From assembly GCF_004348595.1 (NCBI RefSeq), contig NZ_SMKD01000054.1, forward strand, positions 1 to 36,260: DNA of 36,260 nucleotides. Reading direction: 5' to 3'. Positions 25,554 through 35,984 of the stretch are shown here, piece by piece; the stretch's first letter is position 1; every line of letters begins with the position of its first letter. The position numbers and the translations under genes are program-made. The notes beneath the pieces are model-generated. The model saw only the letters and a list, made by a program, of their open reading frames with translations. It was not told the origin of the DNA and ran no database searches. The stretch is from Micromonospora sp. KC723 (GTDB taxonomy: Bacteria; Actinomycetota; Actinomycetes; Mycobacteriales; Micromonosporaceae).

Positions 25554-25559
25554 TAGGCT
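25554..25559 (+). promoter_or_regulatory. Possible cmk-der -10 (TAGGCT)
   Basis: TAGGCT lies in the 184-nt gap between rluB and cmk, with a weak TGGATC 16 nt before it as a -35. It would yield a leader of about 145 nt before the cmk start. The rest of the gap is GC-rich without a convincing gene. Confidence 0.35.
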
Positions 25560-25710
25560 TCGACGCGGCCGGAGGGCCGGCGGTGGCGTGGTCGCCCCCG
25601 GGCGGCGCGCGTGGCCGGCCCGCACGCGGGCATGATGGACGATGGTGGACGACCGCTCAACGGCGCCGGAGGACCGGTGGCCCGCGAGGTACGGGCTGAG
25701 GAGGACAACG

Positions 25711-26391
25711 GTGGAGGAAAACGTACGGACCGGGCGCTGCGTGGTCGCTGTGGACGGGCCGTCCGGTTCGGGTAAGTCCACCGTCTCGCGCCGGCTCGCC
25801 GCCGGTCTCGGTGCCCGCTACCTCGACACCGGTGCGATGTACCGGGCGATCACCTGGGCGGTGCTGCGCTCCGGCGTCGACCTGGCCGACGCGGAGTCGG
25901 TGGCCAAGGTCGCCGGTGAGGTGGATCTGCGGATCGGCACCGACCCCCAGGGGTACGGGGTGACCGTCGACGGGGTGACCGTCGACGCGGAGATCCGTGG
26001 TCCCGAGGTGACCGCGGCGGTTTCCGCGGTGGCCGCCGTGCCGGCGGTGCGGGCGCTGCTCGTCGCCCGGCAGCGGGAGATGATCGTCCACGCGCGCCGG
26101 ATCGTGGTCGAGGGCCGGGACATCGGTGCGGTGGTGGCTCCCGACGCCGACCTGAAGGTCTACCTGACCGCCTCGGCGGCGGCGCGCGCGCAGCGGCGCA
26201 GCGCGGAGGACGCGGCCGACGTCGCGGCGACCGCCGCCGACCTGGCCCGCCGGGACCGGCTGGACTCGACCCGCAAGGCCAACCCGTTCCAGCAGGCGCC
26301 CGACGCCGTGGAACTGGACACCACCGAGCTGGGCATCGACGAGGTCGTGGCCCGGCTGCGGGAGCTGCTCACCGAGCGGGGAGTGGCATGA
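25711..26391 (+). CDS. cmk: Cytidylate kinase
   Basis: A 226-residue (d)CMP kinase. The P-loop GPSGSGKST is at 16-24, followed by [17 protein letters not shown], the CMP-binding segment [25 protein letters not shown], and the [18 protein letters not shown] lid/CMP loop near the end. GTG 25711 has a gaggagg site 6 nt upstream and gives the normal family length. An in-frame ATG at 25642 would add 23 residues without a matching site. The stop overlaps the der ATG (ATGA), so cmk and der are coupled. Confidence 0.96.
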   Translation: MEENVRTGRCVVAVDGPSGSGKSTVSRRLAAGLGARYLDTGAMYRAITWAVLRSGVDLADAESVAKVAGEVDLRIGTDPQGYGVTVDGVTVDAEIRGPEVTAAVSAVAAVPAVRALLVARQREMIVHARRIVVEGRDIGAVVAPDADLKVYLTASAAARAQRRSAEDAADVAATAADLARRDRLDSTRKANPFQQAPDAVELDTTELGIDEVVARLRELLTERGVA

Positions 26392-27791
26392 CCGACGGCA
26401 ACGGGTGGGTGGAGCTGCGCGAGCCGGACCTCGACGTCGAGGAGCCGAGCGGTCCGCAGCCGGTGGTTGCCGTCGTCGGCCGCCCGAACGTGGGCAAGTC
26501 GACCCTGGTCAACCGGATCATCGGCCGCCGCCAGGCGGTCGTCGAGGATGTTCCCGGGGTGACCCGGGACCGGGTGCCGTACGACGCGCAGTGGAACGGC
26601 CGGGCGTTCACCGTGGTGGACACCGGCGGGTGGGAGCCGGACGCCAGGGACCGGGCTGCGGCGATCGCCGCGCAGGCCGAGGCGGCCGTCGCCACCGCCG
26701 ACGTGGTGATCTTCGTGGTCGACGCCATGGTCGGTTCGACGGACGTGGACGAGGCGGCCGTGCGGATGCTGCGCCGCAGTGCCAAGCCGGTGATCCTGGT
26801 GGCCAACAAGGCCGACAACACGGCCATCGAGATGGAGGCGACCTCGCTCTGGTCGCTCGGCCTCGGTGAGCCGTACCCGGTCTCCGCGCTGCACGGCCGG
26901 GGCTCGGGCGAGTTGCTCGACGCCATCATGGACGCCCTGCCCGAAGCGCCGAAGATCGTCGAGAACCGCCCGCGCGGTCCGCGCCGGGTAGCCCTGGTGG
27001 GTCGGCCCAACGTCGGCAAGTCCAGCCTGCTCAACCGCTTCTCCGGCGAGGAGCGGGCGGTGGTCGACGCGGTCGCCGGCACCACGGTCGACCCGGTGGA
27101 CAGTCTGGTGGATATCGGCGGGGAGACCTGGCAGCTGGTGGACACCGCCGGTCTGCGCAAGCGGGTCGGCAAGGCCAGTGGCACCGAGTACTACGCCAGC
27201 CTGCGGACCGCCTCGGCGATCGAGGCGGCCGAGGTGGCGGTGGTGCTGCTCGACGCCAGCGAGGTCATCAGCGAGCAGGACCAGCGCATCCTGTCCATGG
27301 TGGTGGAGTCCGGCCGGGCGCTGGTGATCGCCTTCAACAAGTGGGACCTGGTCGACGGTGACCGCCGGTACTACCTCGACAAGGAGATCGAGCGGGAGCT
27401 GCGGCGGATCCCGTGGGCGATCCGGCTGAACCTGTCGGCGAAGACCGGCCGGGCGGTCGACAAGCTCGCCCCGGCGCTGCGCAAGGCGTTGCAGAGCTGG
27501 GAGACGCGGGTGCCCACCGCGCAGCTCAACCAGTGGTTGACCGCCCTGGTCCAGGCCACCCCGCACCCGGTGCGCGGCGGCCGGGCGCCGAAGATCCTCT
27601 TCGCCACCCAGGCGGGGGTGGCGCCGCCGCGGTTCGTGCTGTTCACCACCGCGCCGCTGGACGCCGGCTACCAGCGCTTCGTCGAGCGCAAGCTCCGCGA
27701 GGAGTTCGGCTTCGAGGGCAGCCCGGTGGAGATCTCGGTACGCCCGCGCAAGAAGCTCGGCCCCGGCGGCCGTGGCAAGGCACACGGCTGA
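26388..27791 (+). CDS. der: Ribosome-associated GTPase Der
   Basis: A 467-residue double GTPase (EngA) needed for 50S assembly. The first GTP domain has [12 protein letters not shown] (G1, 30-40), DTGGWE (G3) and NKAD (G4). The second has [13 protein letters not shown] (204-215), DTAGLRKR and NKWDLV. A C-terminal KH-like domain contains [25 protein letters not shown]. An acidic 25-residue N-terminus precedes G1. It ends the conserved core block of the window and is followed by a perfect hairpin. Confidence 0.98.
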   Translation: MTDGNGWVELREPDLDVEEPSGPQPVVAVVGRPNVGKSTLVNRIIGRRQAVVEDVPGVTRDRVPYDAQWNGRAFTVVDTGGWEPDARDRAAAIAAQAEAAVATADVVIFVVDAMVGSTDVDEAAVRMLRRSAKPVILVANKADNTAIEMEATSLWSLGLGEPYPVSALHGRGSGELLDAIMDALPEAPKIVENRPRGPRRVALVGRPNVGKSSLLNRFSGEERAVVDAVAGTTVDPVDSLVDIGGETWQLVDTAGLRKRVGKASGTEYYASLRTASAIEAAEVAVVLLDASEVISEQDQRILSMVVESGRALVIAFNKWDLVDGDRRYYLDKEIERELRRIPWAIRLNLSAKTGRAVDKLAPALRKALQSWETRVPTAQLNQWLTALVQATPHPVRGGRAPKILFATQAGVAPPRFVLFTTAPLDAGYQRFVERKLREEFGFEGSPVEISVRPRKKLGPGGRGKAHG

Positions 27792-27805
27792 GGTTGGCAC
27801 GACCG

Positions 27806-27844
27806 CGAACGCCGGGTGGAGCGAATCGCTCCACCCGGCGTTCG
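27806..27844. terminator. Bidirectional terminator between der and katG
   Basis: Perfect 19-nt complementary arms around a central base (27806-27824 and 27826-27844) allow an 18-bp stem with a 3-nt loop. It sits between two convergent genes, 15 nt from the der stop and 14 nt from the katG stop, and can work in both directions. This is the strongest hairpin in the window. Confidence 0.88.
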
Positions 27845-27857
27845 TCAGGTGTGCGGG

Positions 27858-30555
<2,698 letters not shown>

Positions 30556-30562
30556 GCTCGGA

Positions 30563-30596
30563 AGTGTGGCCTGTTTTCTGGAATCAGTCAAGAAAA
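30563..30596 (-). promoter_or_regulatory. furA-katG promoter and candidate FurA operator
   Basis: On the minus strand, TTGACT (30591-30586) and CACACT (30568-30563) are 17 nt apart, and the furA GTG begins 7 nt after the latter. The region is unusually AT-rich for this genome. It contains an inverted repeat TTTTCT-N11-AGAAAA (30574-30596) overlapping the -35. FurA in mycobacteria represses its own operon from an AT-rich site upstream of its start, so this is the likely operator. The -10 is weak. Confidence 0.6.
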
Positions 30597-30701
30597 TTTT
30601 TGGTTAGCGCCGGGTCGGTCGACGCTGTCGCGGTGGAGGGGCTCAGCTCCTCGTACGGCTGTCGAGGTGGATCTCGGCTGGAGTGCCCGGGTGGCTGCCC
30701 T

Positions 30702-30968
30702 CTAGGACGCCTGGCGGATGGGCATGCCGGCCAGCCAGACGTCGGCCAGGTCGCTGAGGGGGACGTCGAGGGCCTGGCTGAGGCAGACCACGGTGCCGAA
30801 CGCCGGTGCGGGAAGGCGGCCCGCCTCGATCTTGCGCAGCGTCTCGGGGGAGATGCCGGCTGCCAGGGCCACGTCGACGAGGCTGCGGCCGGCCCGCGCG
30901 ACCCGGAGGGCGGCTCCGAGGCGCTGGCCCGCTGCGATCTGTTCGGCGGTGAGTGGTTGGCGAACCAT
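30702..30968 (-). CDS. Small XRE-family HTH regulator
   Basis: An 88-residue protein that is essentially one helix-turn-helix domain: LGAALRVARAGRSLVDVALAAGISPETLRKIEAGRLPAPAFGTVVCLSQALDVPLSDLADVWL, with the Cro/XRE pattern (ISPETLRKIEAG as recognition helix). There is no sensor domain. It is transcribed divergently from the methionine aminopeptidase gene, 76 nt apart, and the shared gap holds a GGTAT-AAAA-ATACC palindrome over the promoters. It is therefore probably the autoregulator of the pair. ATG 30968 was chosen; the ribosome-binding site is poor. Confidence 0.88.
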   Translation of the reverse strand: MVRQPLTAEQIAAGQRLGAALRVARAGRSLVDVALAAGISPETLRKIEAGRLPAPAFGTVVCLSQALDVPLSDLADVWLAGMPIRQAS

Positions 30969-31008
30969 GGCGGCAGGATACCCGCCCGGAGCGTCCCGGG
31001 CCTGGCAT

Positions 31009-31022
31009 GGTATAAAAATACC
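31009..31022. promoter_or_regulatory. Palindromic operator GGTATAAAAATACC in a divergent promoter
   Basis: GGTAT-AAAA-ATACC is a perfect 5-bp inverted repeat around four A residues, the most AT-rich point of the intergenic gap. It contains TATAAA, which could be the -10 of the map gene, and TATACC on the other strand for the regulator. Binding of the XRE protein here would block both promoters. The regulator match is inference from position. Confidence 0.65.
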
Positions 31023-31044
31023 GCATGCGGAGAGGGAGGTTGTC

Positions 31045-31863
31045 GTGATCGAGCTCAAGTCCACCGAGGAGATCGGCCGGATGGCGGTGACGGGCCAGTT
31101 CGTCGGCGAGCTGCTCGCCGAACTGAGCGATGTCGCCGCGGTCGGGGTCAACCTGATGGACCTCGAACACCACGCCCGGCGCCGGATCAAGGAACGCGGC
31201 GCCGAATCCTGCTACTGGGACTACGCCCCCTCGTTCGGTCGCGGCCCGTTCCGCAACGTGCTGTGCCTGTCGGTCAACGACGCGGTGCTGCACGGCCTGC
31301 CGCACGACTATGTCCTGCGGGACGGAGACCTGCTCAGCATCGACATGGCGGCCGGCATCGACGGGTGGGTCGCCGACTCCGCCCTCTCCGTCATCGTCGG
31401 CACCCCCGACCCGGCCGACCTGAAGCTGATCGAGGCCACCGAGGTCGCACTGGAGGCCGGCATCGCCGCCGCCCAACCCGGCGGCCGTCTCGGCGACATC
31501 TCCGCCGCGATCGGCGAGGTCGCCCACTCCTACGGCTACGGCGTCAACGCCGAGTTCGGCGGGCACGGCATCGGCCGTACCATGCACGAGGCCCCGCACG
31601 TGGCCAACAAGGGTCGTCCCCGCAGGGGCATGAAACTCGAACCGGGTCTCACCGTCGCCATCGAGCCCTGGTTCTGCCGCTCCACGGACAAGATCAAGTT
31701 CGACGAGGACGGCTGGACGATCCGCTCCGCCGACGGCTCCCGCACCGCCCACTCCGAACACACGGTCGCCATCACGGCTACCGGCCCCCAGGTCCTGACC
31801 CGCCGCCCCACTCACGGCGCCACCTCGACCGATCACACCAGGAAACCCGCCACGGCCTCCTGA
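31045..31863 (+). CDS. map: Type I methionine aminopeptidase (extra copy)
   Basis: A 272-residue methionine aminopeptidase, which removes the initiator Met from nascent proteins. All five metal ligands are present: Asp100, Asp111, His174 (FGGHGIG), Glu207 (AIEPWF) and Glu238 (SEHTVAI). His83 matches the substrate-binding His. There is no N-terminal zinc or SH3 extension. The C-terminus has an unusual His/Thr/Arg-rich tail of about 20 residues. GTG 31045 has a gggagg site 6 nt upstream. The housekeeping map is usually in the ribosomal secY-adk region, so this is probably a second copy with its own XRE regulator. It is convergent with the GT2 gene, 6 nt apart. Confidence 0.93.
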   Translation: MIELKSTEEIGRMAVTGQFVGELLAELSDVAAVGVNLMDLEHHARRRIKERGAESCYWDYAPSFGRGPFRNVLCLSVNDAVLHGLPHDYVLRDGDLLSIDMAAGIDGWVADSALSVIVGTPDPADLKLIEATEVALEAGIAAAQPGGRLGDISAAIGEVAHSYGYGVNAEFGGHGIGRTMHEAPHVANKGRPRRGMKLEPGLTVAIEPWFCRSTDKIKFDEDGWTIRSADGSRTAHSEHTVAITATGPQVLTRRPTHGATSTDHTRKPATAS

Positions 31864-31869
31864 CCCACG

Positions 31870-32994
31870 TCACGCACGCAATTGCCCAAGATCAAGCCGT
31901 GCAATCGACGGCATACCGGGCCACCATCGAGCACGACGTGTGGTCCCCACCTGGTCCCCAGGCGCTGACTGCTCCCCCTCTCCGTTCTCAGGCGATCCAG
32001 CAACCGATGCGGCGAGCCGCCGCCGCAGGGTCCGCGTGGAGTGGGCGGCGCGACCGAGCCGCCCACCGGCGTAGCGCACGCCACCGCAGAACACGCCCTG
32101 GGCGACCGCGAGCCAGCTGCACACGCCGCGCTCGATCAACCACAGGGGCGCCAGCACCGCGGTGGCCGGCGGGAAGACCGCCGGACCGCCGGCCTTGCGC
32201 CGGCCGGTCTCGGCCACTCCGATGACCGCCGCCGCAGCCGCGGCCAGCAGTCCCGGACGCCGGGCGGCGACCGCCGCCACCACCCCGGGCAGCACGAGCA
32301 GCGCGGCTACCAGCCGCGCCGGCTGGGCGAGTTCGTCGTACGCCTGGCGAACGCGCTGGGAGGCGAAATGTCTCGTGGTGGGAGGCAGACGCCGGACGTA
32401 CAGCCCGGCGGGGGCCGCCACGCTGCCGCCGAAGGCTCGTACGGTCCGGATCAGCTCAAGATTCTCGAAGAGGACGTCGGGGTCGTAGCCACCGGCGGCG
32501 AGGAAGACGCTGCGCCGCACCGCGAGGGTTCCGGGAAAGTCCGCGCCGATCGCCCGGTTGAGCAGGATCCGCCCGGTGTCCCAGTAGGCGTGCCAGGGAA
32601 GCGGGTCGAAGTGGTTCTGGGGTTGCACCAGGTCCGCCCGTCGCAGGAGACGCCGGACTTCGCGTAGTCCGTCCTCGTCGTAGCGGATGTCGTCGTCGGC
32701 GATCACCACGTCCTCGTGTGTGGCCGCCGGCACACCGGTCAGCACGCCGAGCACCTTGCCGTTCCGGCCGGACAGGCTCGGGTCGGGCGGCAGGTGCCGG
32801 ACCAGCGGATGCCACCGCCGGTGGTGGCGGGCGAAGACCTCGGGCGGCGACCCGTCCACCACGATCACCTCCACCCGGGCGGCGAGCCAGCGCAGGTAGT
32901 CGGTCAACTGCTCCGGGTCGCTGTCGTCCACCCGCCGGATCGGCAGCACGTACGACATCGGCATCCGTCGCGGCCGGGCGGCTGCGCCGGTCAT
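31870..32994 (-). CDS. GT2-like membrane-associated glycosyltransferase
   Basis: A 374-residue GT-A fold glycosyltransferase. The N-terminal domain has VLPIRRVDDSDPEQLTDYL, RVEVIVVDGSPP and the acidic metal/nucleotide site VVIADDDIRYDEDGL. HFDPLPWHAYWDTGRILLNRAI, AVRRSVFLAAGGYDPDVLFENLELI and the RLPPTTRHFASQRVRQ region follow. Residues about 255-335 hold hydrophobic segments. The last 40 residues are low-complexity and unlike a glycosyltransferase end, so the 3' end may be a scar. The ATG overlaps the methyltransferase stop (ATGA), making it the last gene of a four-gene minus-strand cluster. Confidence 0.85.
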   Translation of the reverse strand: MTGAAARPRRMPMSYVLPIRRVDDSDPEQLTDYLRWLAARVEVIVVDGSPPEVFARHHRRWHPLVRHLPPDPSLSGRNGKVLGVLTGVPAATHEDVVIADDDIRYDEDGLREVRRLLRRADLVQPQNHFDPLPWHAYWDTGRILLNRAIGADFPGTLAVRRSVFLAAGGYDPDVLFENLELIRTVRAFGGSVAAPAGLYVRRLPPTTRHFASQRVRQAYDELAQPARLVAALLVLPGVVAAVAARRPGLLAAAAAAVIGVAETGRRKAGGPAVFPPATAVLAPLWLIERGVCSWLAVAQGVFCGGVRYAGGRLGRAAHSTRTLRRRLAASVAGSPENGEGEQSAPGDQVGTTRRARWWPGMPSIARLDLGQLRA

Positions 32995-33743
32995 GCCGAA
33001 TCCGCCCGGCGGTAGACGCTCACGTGTTCCCGGCTGTCGTCGCCGAACGGCAGGCGCGTCCAACCGGCCCACCGGTGCTCGCGGCGCAGCCCGGCCAGCT
33101 CGGCCATCAGGTCCAGCTCCGCCGGCCAGGCGTACCGGTGGTTCGCCGGCAACAGGTGGACCCCGCCCGCGGTCAGCCGAACCTTGGTGGTGGTCATCCT
33201 CTGCTCGGCGGAGTGCAGGAGCGCCGTCTCCAGCAGGACCTCGTCCTCCGCGACCCGTACCAGGCGCAGCGCCGAGCCGTTGCGGAAGGCCGCCGGGTCC
33301 GGCACCCAGGCCTCGACCACGAACCGACCGCCGGGACGCAGGTGGGCGGCCGCGTTGCGGAAGCAGGCCACCTGCGCGGCCTGGTCGGGCAGCGCGAAGA
33401 CGGTGTTGAAGGCGAGGAGGACCAACGCGAAGTCGCCGGGTACGCGGGTGTGGGTGAAGTCCCCCACCGCCACGTCGATCCGGTCACCACCCGCCTTGCT
33501 CCGCAGGCCCGCCACCATGTCGGGAGAACCCTCGATGCCGGCGACCGTCAGGCCGCGTTCGACCAGCGGAAGCGCCAGGCGACCGGTGCCGATGCCGAAC
33601 TCGCAGACCGGCCCGCCGTCGGCCAGCTCGGCCAGGACCTCCACGGCGCTGTCCGGAGTCAGATACGCGTAGGTCTCGTCATACACGTCAGCCACGTACC
33701 GCCCGTAGGCGCTCGCATCAAACGACAACTCTGCCTCCCGCAC
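32991..33743 (-). CDS. Class I SAM-dependent methyltransferase
   Basis: A 250-residue methyltransferase. Motif I is VCEFGIGTGRLALPL (46-60). The acidic residue at the end of strand 2 is in VAGIEGSPDMVAGL, and motifs II/III are DVAVGDFTHTRVPGDFALVLLAFNTVFALP and LRPGGRFVVEAWVPDP. The start SAYGRYVADVYDETY resembles small-molecule methyltransferases of the TylM/DesVI group. The substrate is unknown. GTG 33743 has agga 8 nt upstream; a TTG at 33782 in frame lacks a site. It lies 61 nt after the diiron oxidase gene and overlaps the glycosyltransferase start. Confidence 0.88.
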   Translation of the reverse strand: MREAELSFDASAYGRYVADVYDETYAYLTPDSAVEVLAELADGGPVCEFGIGTGRLALPLVERGLTVAGIEGSPDMVAGLRSKAGGDRIDVAVGDFTHTRVPGDFALVLLAFNTVFALPDQAAQVACFRNAAAHLRPGGRFVVEAWVPDPAAFRNGSALRLVRVAEDEVLLETALLHSAEQRMTTTKVRLTAGGVHLLPANHRYAWPAELDLMAELAGLRREHRWAGWTRLPFGDDSREHVSVYRRADSA

Positions 33744-33804
33744 GACGATGGTCCTGCCTGTGCCCGTTCCGTCGCGCCTCAAACGGGTTGGCGCCGCTCG
33801 CGGC

Positions 33805-34917
33805 TCAGCAGGCCAGGCCGGTCATCAGGCTCGCCGTCTCCGAGCCGGTGGCGCGATGCGGCTCGTCGACGTGCAGGGTGATCGGCGCGCCGGGACCGCG
33901 GGGACGTAGGGAGCTGCGGCCGGCCTGCCAGCTGTCCAGAGTCCAGGCGGCGAAGAGACGGTCCAGCGCCAGGGCGGCGGAAGCCCCGAAGAGCACGTCG
34001 GCGGCGAGGTGCGGCTCGACCCGGACCAGCCCGCCGCACATGTCGTGCGCGGCGATCTGCTCGTGCACCGCGTCCGCCTCGACGTGCTCGTCGTAGAAGC
34101 GGGTGGCCGCCTTGTCGAGACCGAGGCGCCGCAGGCCCCGCCCATAGCGACGGTTCGGCAGCGACGAGGTCATCTCATAGGCGGCGAGGTGCCCGAGCAG
34201 CGCCCCGCGCAACCGGCGGTGCAGCCCGAACAGCGACATCAGGTTGTTGCCCGCCAGGGTCACCGCGGGCACCGCGTCCAGATAGGCCCCGTATCCGTTG
34301 TCCAGACCGAGCCGCTCCAGGGTGACGCGGAACAGTTCGGCGTGCATGCGGTCGAGCCGGCCGCCGCCGTACTCGTCGACCTGGATTTCGACCAGGGCGG
34401 CCTTCGCCGGGCCACCCAGCCGTGGCAGGGCCCAGCTGTGCGGGTCCGCCTCTCGAAGGTGGTAGATCGAGCGGTGCATGACGAACTCACGGAACTGCTC
34501 GTGGGTCGCCCGCTGCTGCAGGTACGCGGAGAGCGCCGGGCCGTCGTCGGCCGCCACCGCGGCGGCGAGAGCGGAGGCCATTCGCCCGTCGAGGAGCGGG
34601 GGCTGCGGACCGGCGAGCGCGCGCACGGCCGCCTCGAAGACCGCCTCGGCGCGGCTGCGCAGCGCGATCAGCGACGGCTGCCACTCCCACCGGTCGTCCA
34701 CGCCGCGCCAACCGCGGTAGTGCAGCTCGTAGCAGAGGAACAGGGTGAGCTGAAGGTCCTCGTTGTCGATCGGGTCCACCCCGTCGAACTCGGAGGCCAG
34801 GTCTGCGGGTAGGTCGTGCGGGGCGGACGTGAGCGCGTCGTGCAGCGCCGCGGAGACCGGCCCGCGTGGCTGCGGCAGCGGCGCCGGACCATAGCGACGG
34901 TCACCAGACTCAACCAC
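33805..34917 (-). CDS. Diiron haem-oxygenase-like oxidase (HDO type)
   Basis: A 370-residue protein of the iron-containing redox enzyme (haem-oxygenase-like diiron) family. Candidate iron ligands occur in three helices: E and H in HEQFREFVMHRS, E and H in EIQVDEYGGGRLDRMH, and H-x3-D-x2-H in DEHVEADAVHE. Characterised relatives (UndA, BesC, SznF central domain) use O2 to cleave C-C bonds or hydroxylate N atoms. GTG 34917 has gggagg 5 nt upstream. The gene directly upstream is a CDGSH iron-sulfur protein that could supply electrons, and the ones downstream are a methyltransferase and a glycosyltransferase. Substrate and reaction are unknown. Confidence 0.85.
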   Translation of the reverse strand: MVESGDRRYGPAPLPQPRGPVSAALHDALTSAPHDLPADLASEFDGVDPIDNEDLQLTLFLCYELHYRGWRGVDDRWEWQPSLIALRSRAEAVFEAAVRALAGPQPPLLDGRMASALAAAVAADDGPALSAYLQQRATHEQFREFVMHRSIYHLREADPHSWALPRLGGPAKAALVEIQVDEYGGGRLDRMHAELFRVTLERLGLDNGYGAYLDAVPAVTLAGNNLMSLFGLHRRLRGALLGHLAAYEMTSSLPNRRYGRGLRRLGLDKAATRFYDEHVEADAVHEQIAAHDMCGGLVRVEPHLAADVLFGASAALALDRLFAAWTLDSWQAGRSSLRPRGPGAPITLHVDEPHRATGSETASLMTGLAC

Positions 34918-34984
34918 CCTGGCCTCCCTGCACAGTCGTCCCGCTGCCTGTCCCCGCTCCCGACTGCCACAAACCCGGTGTCCG

Positions 34985-34998
34985 GCGCCGATCGGCGC
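34985..34998. promoter_or_regulatory. 14-bp palindrome between CDGSH and diiron genes
   Basis: GCGCCGATCGGCGC is a perfect palindrome in the 108-nt gap between the two genes, 68-81 nt upstream of the diiron oxidase start. It could be an operator or part of a weak hairpin. GC-rich palindromes of this size also arise by chance here. Confidence 0.3.
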
Positions 34999-35025
34999 GG
35001 GCGCGCCCCGGTCGTCTCGGTGGGT

Positions 35026-35241
35026 TCATCGCGGCTTCGGTGTGTCACGATCGGCGCCGGCACGGAAGTTGATCACCTTGTGGGTGCCGTCGCAGAAGGG
35101 CTTGATGGCTGACTTCCCGCACCGGCACAGGGCGATCGTCGCCCGGCCCGGTGCGATGGGCGTGCCGTCCGGTGTGCGTAACTCGAAGTCTCCGCGGACG
35201 ATCAGCGGTCCGTCCTCGTACGGGGTGATTGTCGACGTCAT
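35026..35241 (-). CDS. CDGSH iron-sulfur domain protein
   Basis: A 71-residue single CDGSH domain. The [2Fe-2S] motif is complete: C39-x-C41-x2-S-x3-P-x-C50-D-G-T-H54 (CRCGKSAIKPFCDGTH). The cluster has three Cys ligands and one His and is usually redox- or pH-labile. The N-terminus TSTITPYEDGPLIVRGDFELRTPDG is typical of bacterial stand-alone members. ATG 35241 was chosen. It probably begins the four-gene minus-strand cluster. Its upstream region is occupied by the remains of a transposase about 40 nt away, so its native promoter may have been altered. Confidence 0.93.
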   Translation of the reverse strand: MTSTITPYEDGPLIVRGDFELRTPDGTPIAPGRATIALCRCGKSAIKPFCDGTHKVINFRAGADRDTPKPR

Positions 35242-35279
35242 GCCGCCTGTGGTCCCCCGGCTGCGGCGATCCAAACTGC

Positions 35280-35720
35280 CGCCGGACCCGCGCGACGGCG
35301 ACCACCCGGGTCGCGGGTGGGGCGTCGGTGGCGGCCTCGATCGGATTGTTGGCGTGCCGTTCGACGTGGTGCCGAGCCGACGGGATCAGGTCGTCCAACA
35401 CCCTGACGTAGGCGGGGCGGCGTCGGTCACGACCTCGCCGGGCGTGACCTTCAGCGTGGTCAGCGCCCGGTGGAAGAACCGCCGGGCCGCGGCGGCGTCC
35501 CGACGCGTTGAGACTGACCTGACCATGCTGGTCCACGGCCCGGTACACGTACCGCCAGACACCGTTGACTTGACGTAGGTCTCGTCCACGAACCAGCGGT
35601 CACCAGGTGAGTGACGAGCGGCCCGGGCGGCGTTGGCCAGTAGCGGAGTGAATTGCTGCACCCCACCGGCAGACGGTGACATGATAAGCCGACGACGGCG
35701 GAGACCAGGACCGGACACGA
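35280..35720 (-). pseudogene. Decayed IS6-family transposase
   Basis: Reading the minus strand and switching frames recovers an IS6-like DDE transposase: VQQFTPLLANAARAARHSPGDRWFVDETYVK, then NGVWRYVYRAVDQHGQV, then VSTRRDAAAARRFFHRALTTLKVTPGEVVTDAAP, then YVRVLDDLIPSARHHVE. It needs a 1-nt loss after VDETYVK (near 35570), a short deletion after DQHGQV (near 35520) and a further 1-nt loss after VTDAAP (near 35411). The 5' part is missing. Near the end, ANNPIEA joins directly to a TDAPPATRV-like C-terminus, an internal deletion. The family call is from memory of motifs. Confidence 0.8.
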
Positions 35721-35816
35721 GACGACAACCTGACCGGCGTCAGTACCTGAGGCAGGCCGGGGTTCGGGGCAGAGCCCGAAATTTCTAGGTCTTGTCATCC
35801 GCCCGGTGTGGCCGGC

Positions 35817-35835
35817 CGGCCCGCGCAGCGGGCCG
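35817..35835. terminator. GC hairpin downstream of the IS6 remnant
   Basis: A perfect 8-bp stem (cggcccgc / gcgggccg) with a 3-nt loop. It may be a terminator or part of the old insertion sequence end; the sequence does not decide. Confidence 0.35.
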
Positions 35836-35876
35836 CTTCGATGCCTCAAGAGAACAATTCGGAGATGGTCGTTGGA

Positions 35877-35895
35877 CCTTGACCAACGGTCAAGG
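35877..35895. repeat. 8-bp inverted repeat CCTTGACC-aac-GGTCAAGG
   Basis: Perfect 8-bp arms with a 3-nt spacer, inside a stretch with related words nearby (ttgacct, cttgactgatcttggtcc at about 35914-35931). With a 3-nt loop it can be a hairpin; as DNA it is a 19-bp near-palindrome fit for a dimeric protein or recombination arm site. Confidence 0.5.
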
Positions 35896-35945
35896 AGCGC
35901 CAGCCACCGCCAACTTGACTGATCTTGGTCCCCGGAACGCGGACG

Positions 35946-35974
35946 AGGGCCGATCCAAGTGCTGGATCAGCCCT
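35946..35974 (-). terminator. Terminator-like hairpin 3' of the tRNA-Pro fragment
   Basis: The arms agggc-c-gatcca and tggatc-a-gccct pair at 11 of 12 positions with a 5-nt loop. On the minus strand it begins 11 nt after the 3' end of the tRNA fragment, where a tRNA gene's own terminator would lie. This suggests that the DNA on this side is the original chromosomal flank of the tRNA gene. Confidence 0.55.
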
Positions 35975-35984
35975 CTGAGCTGCG

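Noticed and set aside
30556..30591. Longer FurA from TTG 30591
   Set aside because: The TTG is part of the probable -35 element, and the extra 12 residues have no match in M. tuberculosis FurA, which aligns from GTG 30555 without a gap.
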